Assembly (NCBI GenBank): GCA_947494195.1
Contig: CANLUC010000008.1
Span: 1 to 63,328, forward strand
From: an uncultured Nesterenkonia sp.
GTDB lineage: Bacteria; Actinomycetota; Actinomycetes; Actinomycetales; Micrococcaceae
Length of the DNA stretch: 63,328 bases
Direction of reading: 5' to 3'
The notes below the pieces were generated by a model. That model was given only the letters and a program-made list of their open reading frames with translations, did no database searches and was not told the DNA's origin. Below are positions 61,080 to 63,328 of this stretch, in pieces; position 1 is the first letter of the stretch, and every line of letters starts with the position of its first letter. Made by a program: the position numbers and the translations under genes.

Positions 61080-62048
61080 ATGACCACCATCTCGGACGTC
61101 GCTGCTCTGGCCGGGGTCTCCAAGGCCACTGTTTCGCGCACGTTCACCCGGCCCCACACGGTGTCACCGGAGACAGCCCAGCGAGTCCTCAACGCCTCGA
61201 CGAAGCTCGGCTTCGTGCCAAATTCAGCGGCTCGACAACTGGCTCGCGGCCGGACCGGGATCATTGCTCTGGTCGTGCCGACCCTGAGCAACAGCTTTTT
61301 CACGCCGATCATCTCCGGTGCCCAGGCGCGTGCCCAGGAGCTCGACCTGCAGCTGACCGTTGCAGTGCATTCACTCGCCGCGGCAGAGGAGCTTGCCTCG
61401 TTCGAGCGACTCTCGCGTCAGGTTGACGGATTCATCGTCGCCGCACCCTGGGGCACCGACGATGTCCTTCGGACCGCCGGGATGTACAAGCCGGTCGTTC
61501 TGCTGGACCGCGAGACGGAGGGCATGACCTCCGTCATCGCTGACACTGCCTCAGCATTCCGAAGCCTGGCGTCTCACCTCATCGCACAGGGCCACCGGCA
61601 CCTCTGTTACATCGGAGGCCCTGAAAGGTCCTGGCAAGACCCGTTGCGTCTGGCGGCGGTCACGAGCGCAGCCGAGCACCTTGGAACCAAGATCACCGCT
61701 TTGGGGCCCTGTCCGGCAACCTTCGAGGCTGGTCTCGCCATCTCTGCGCAGGTTCGAGAATCAGGTGCTACAGCAGTCATCCCCTATGCGACGGCGATCG
61801 GCCTGGGAGTTCAATTCGCGCTGCTCCACGCAGGAGTTCGCGAGCTGCCGGTCGTCACCTCAGAGTCCCCCGTCGCCGAGGCACTTGGGCGAGCTCATAC
61901 CCCGGTCATCGATGTCGACGGTGAAGAACTCGGCCGGGTGGCAGTCAACCAGCTCGCCGAGAGCCTGGAGTCTCCTCAGGCGACTGCTCGCAGGATTCGG
62001 CTCCGCGTGCCTGTCCGGCTCGATCCCGCAGACCAGCCCTCTGTCTGA
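61080..62048 (+). CDS. LacI-family transcriptional regulator
   Basis: A 322-residue repressor. The DNA-binding helix-turn-helix and hinge read TISDVAALAGVSKATVSRTF and LNASTKLGFVPNSAARQLA (residues 3-55). The effector domain begins TGIIALVVPTLSNSFFTPII and includes HLCYIGGPERSWQDPLRLAAV. I prefer ATG 61080 to the upstream GTG 61074, because the TATCAT element puts the transcript start at about 61080. The repressor most likely binds O1 and senses the importer's cargo or a metabolite of it. Codon use here and in the operon looks less GC-biased than in the heme genes. Confidence 0.87.
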   Translation: MTTISDVAALAGVSKATVSRTFTRPHTVSPETAQRVLNASTKLGFVPNSAARQLARGRTGIIALVVPTLSNSFFTPIISGAQARAQELDLQLTVAVHSLAAAEELASFERLSRQVDGFIVAAPWGTDDVLRTAGMYKPVVLLDRETEGMTSVIADTASAFRSLASHLIAQGHRHLCYIGGPERSWQDPLRLAAVTSAAEHLGTKITALGPCPATFEAGLAISAQVRESGATAVIPYATAIGLGVQFALLHAGVRELPVVTSESPVAEALGRAHTPVIDVDGEELGRVAVNQLAESLESPQATARRIRLRVPVRLDPADQPSV

Positions 62049-62128
62049 ACCCTCATGGGAGATGCCGCCTCAGGGGGCGCCGCATTTCTGGCAGCGCGAT
62101 GGCACGAGGGCGCATGCCTGAGGCATGG

Positions 62129-63115
62129 TCACCCCGGGCGCCCTCGCAGAATGTCCGGCAGCGACGCCAGAATCACGGCGACCAGCGTCAACACGGTGCC
62201 GAGCACGGTGGCCGTGGTGACCAGGGAGCCGGGGGTCGGCAGCAGCACATCGAGCAGCAGCGAGCCCAGCAGCTGGCCCGCGATCATGCCCATCGCGGCG
62301 ATGAGCACCCCGACCTGGGTGACCAGCAGCGCTCCCAGGGCGATGAAGATGATGCCGAGCGGGCCCCCGAGGTAGTGCCACCAGGTGGGCGACAGTGCCG
62401 GGTCCACCCCGGTGATGACTGCCTTGGCCGCCCAGATCAGCAGCAGGAAGAGGGTCCCGGCGAGGAAGTTGAACAACGTCCCCGGAGCCGGTCCGCCGTA
62501 GGCGGCCGAGTGCCGCCCGTTGATCGCCTGCTGGCCGGACTGCACGAACCCGGCCGAGAGCGGCAGCAGCACCAGCGCCAGCCAGGCCGCGCCGTGACCC
62601 TCCGCGGTGAGCTGCGGCGAGACGGCCCATAGCACAGCCAGCACAGTGAGCACGGCGCCTCCCACGCGGAAGGCGTTCAATCGCATGGCACCGGCCGGGC
62701 CGAGCCCGATGCGGTCCCAGAGCAGCCCGCCCAGCGTCTGGCCGGTGACCACGGCGACGGTGAAGACCGCGACGCCGATCAGCCCGATGGTCAGCGTCTG
62801 AGTGAGCACGAAGTAGCCGCCCGCGCATCCGGCCAGGAAGTACCACCAGCGGATGCGTCCGTCCCGCACTGCCGGCGCGACGCGCTTCAGACCTCGGCGA
62901 CCGCGTGCTGTGCCGAAAGTGACCAGCATCATGATCAGCGTGCCCACAGAGAAGCTGATGGTGGCGGCGAGCACCGGATCGCCGATCTCGGTGGTCAGCG
63001 CGGCGTTGACCCGGCCCTGGGCGGGGATCGCCATGCCCGAGCCGAGCATCAGCAGAAGCAGAAAGGCCCAGACCAGCGGGGAGCGCGGGGCCGCGGCGGG
63101 AACGGCAGAACTCAT
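62129..63115 (-). CDS. DMT superfamily transporter, DUF606/YdcZ type
   Basis: A 328-residue integral membrane protein with about ten hydrophobic segments in two repeats, each beginning with a G-x-x-x-P/Q pattern (GSGMAIPAQGRVNAALT in the first; LSAGFVQSGQQAINGRHSA in the second). Each repeat corresponds to one DUF606 domain. Substrate unknown. ATG 63115 lies seven bases after GATGCCC and downstream of TAGAGT (plus 63122-63127), so a leaderless start is plausible; ATG 63121 is the alternative. The gap to the lacI-type gene (62049-62128) has only a small ATGCC/GGCAT hairpin near 62114-62126. Confidence 0.8.
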   Translation of the reverse strand: MSSAVPAAAPRSPLVWAFLLLLMLGSGMAIPAQGRVNAALTTEIGDPVLAATISFSVGTLIMMLVTFGTARGRRGLKRVAPAVRDGRIRWWYFLAGCAGGYFVLTQTLTIGLIGVAVFTVAVVTGQTLGGLLWDRIGLGPAGAMRLNAFRVGGAVLTVLAVLWAVSPQLTAEGHGAAWLALVLLPLSAGFVQSGQQAINGRHSAAYGGPAPGTLFNFLAGTLFLLLIWAAKAVITGVDPALSPTWWHYLGGPLGIIFIALGALLVTQVGVLIAAMGMIAGQLLGSLLLDVLLPTPGSLVTTATVLGTVLTLVAVILASLPDILRGRPG

Positions 63116-63178
63116 GGGCATCACTCTATCCAGCCCCCTCCCCCAGCGATTCACCCTCCCCTGCCCACCCGTCCCCCG

Positions 63179-63251
63179 CGTTTTACCACCCCTCGCGTGC
63201 TCTACCCCGCCGACGGTGTGCCCGGTAGAACGCGGAAGCCCGGGTAAAACG
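63179..63251. repeat. Dispersed nested palindrome, copy C
   Basis: Outer arms CGTTTTACC (63179-63187) and GGTAAAACG (63243-63251), extended by CCCCC and GGGGG runs. Inner arms CGTGCTCTACC (63196-63206) and GGTAGAACGCG (63224-63234) pair imperfectly. The centre has GCCGACGG. It lies upstream of the DUF606 gene, near the right edge. Spacing between the outer arms equals that of copy A (73 bases overall). Confidence 0.85.
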
Positions 63252-63275
63252 CAGGGGGTGCCTCTATGGTTTTCG

Positions 63276-63328
63276 TCAAGCGGCCAGAGAGTGCTCGGAT
63301 GCGATCGGGGCGGCGGGGTCTTGGTAGA
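63276..63328 (-). CDS. Possible 3' end of a gene entering from the right
   Basis: On the minus strand a frame is open from the edge to a TGA at 63276-63278, ending YQDPAAPIASEHSLAA. It could be the C-terminus of a gene lying outside the window. I do not recognise it, and 16 codons are too few to judge. Confidence 0.2.
   Translation of the reverse strand, partial: YQDPAAPIASEHSLAA

Noticed and set aside
1-63328. tRNA or rRNA genes, CRISPR arrays, riboswitches and complete insertion sequences
   Set aside because: I looked for cloverleaf T-arm sequences, regularly spaced repeats and transposase motifs and saw none. Subtle structured RNAs cannot be excluded without covariance searches.

Overview
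The window is a gene-dense, high-GC stretch of an actinobacterial chromosome. Gene families and gene order (AdnAB, DUF3107, DUF3117, TatB/Mrp, the coproporphyrin-dependent heme genes, DnaG/Dgt/DusB/GlyS) point to Actinomycetota, most likely Micrococcales (a Micrococcaceae such as Nesterenkonia or a relative). The family-level guess is inference; no search was run. There are no rRNA or tRNA genes, CRISPR arrays or complete mobile elements, and no gap between genes much exceeds 200 bases.

Layout. 1-440: a broken HNH-type nuclease gene at the left edge. 497-8574: the AdnA/AdnB double-strand-break resection helicase-nuclease, with a DnaQ-like exonuclease facing away. 8552-12536: a formylglycine-generating enzyme divergent from choline sulfatase, then a zinc alcohol dehydrogenase. 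12540-23947: a nearly complete heme pathway (hemL, hemB, hemD, hemC, hemH/cpfC, hemQ/chdC, hemY/cgoX, hemE, hemA), using the coproporphyrin-dependent route. 24146-27441: an osmoprotectant ABC importer, translationally coupled to an orphan DNA methyltransferase that follows a DEAD-box RNA helicase, DUF3107 and a TetR regulator (to 31109). 31190-34107: PHP phosphoesterase, Xaa-Pro aminopeptidase and a small stress membrane protein. 34273-40923: stress protein, Mrp, TatB, an unknown membrane protein, O-methyltransferase, DUF3117, a DivIVA-like protein, sirtuin and DUF4870. This resembles the mycobacterial sigE-tatB-mrp neighbourhood, but no sigE gene lies between the methyltransferase and tatB. 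40959-55773: DrrAB-type exporter, prolyl oligopeptidase, PEP carboxylase, primase, YbaK, Dgt, DusB, a GNAT protein and glycyl-tRNA synthetase. 55958-62048: a LacI-regulated PotABCD-type importer coupled to a divergent adenosine-deaminase-like enzyme. 62129-63115: a DUF606 (YdcZ) transporter.

Themes. Choline-O-sulfate hydrolysis (BetC activated by FGE) and the osmoprotectant importer suggest handling of osmolytes. The coproporphyrin-dependent heme set is complete from glutamyl-tRNA to heme b in one cluster, apart from GltX. Many genes have a TANNNT element about six bases before the start codon, implying leaderless mRNAs. 

Most unusual signals: a family of nested intergenic palindromes (three related copies: 36480-36552, 45089-45169, 63179-63251) plus an unrelated nested palindrome after hemA; an FGE with a sulfatase-like CxPSR motif in its own N-terminus; and the LacI/importer/deaminase cassette, whose substrate is unknown.
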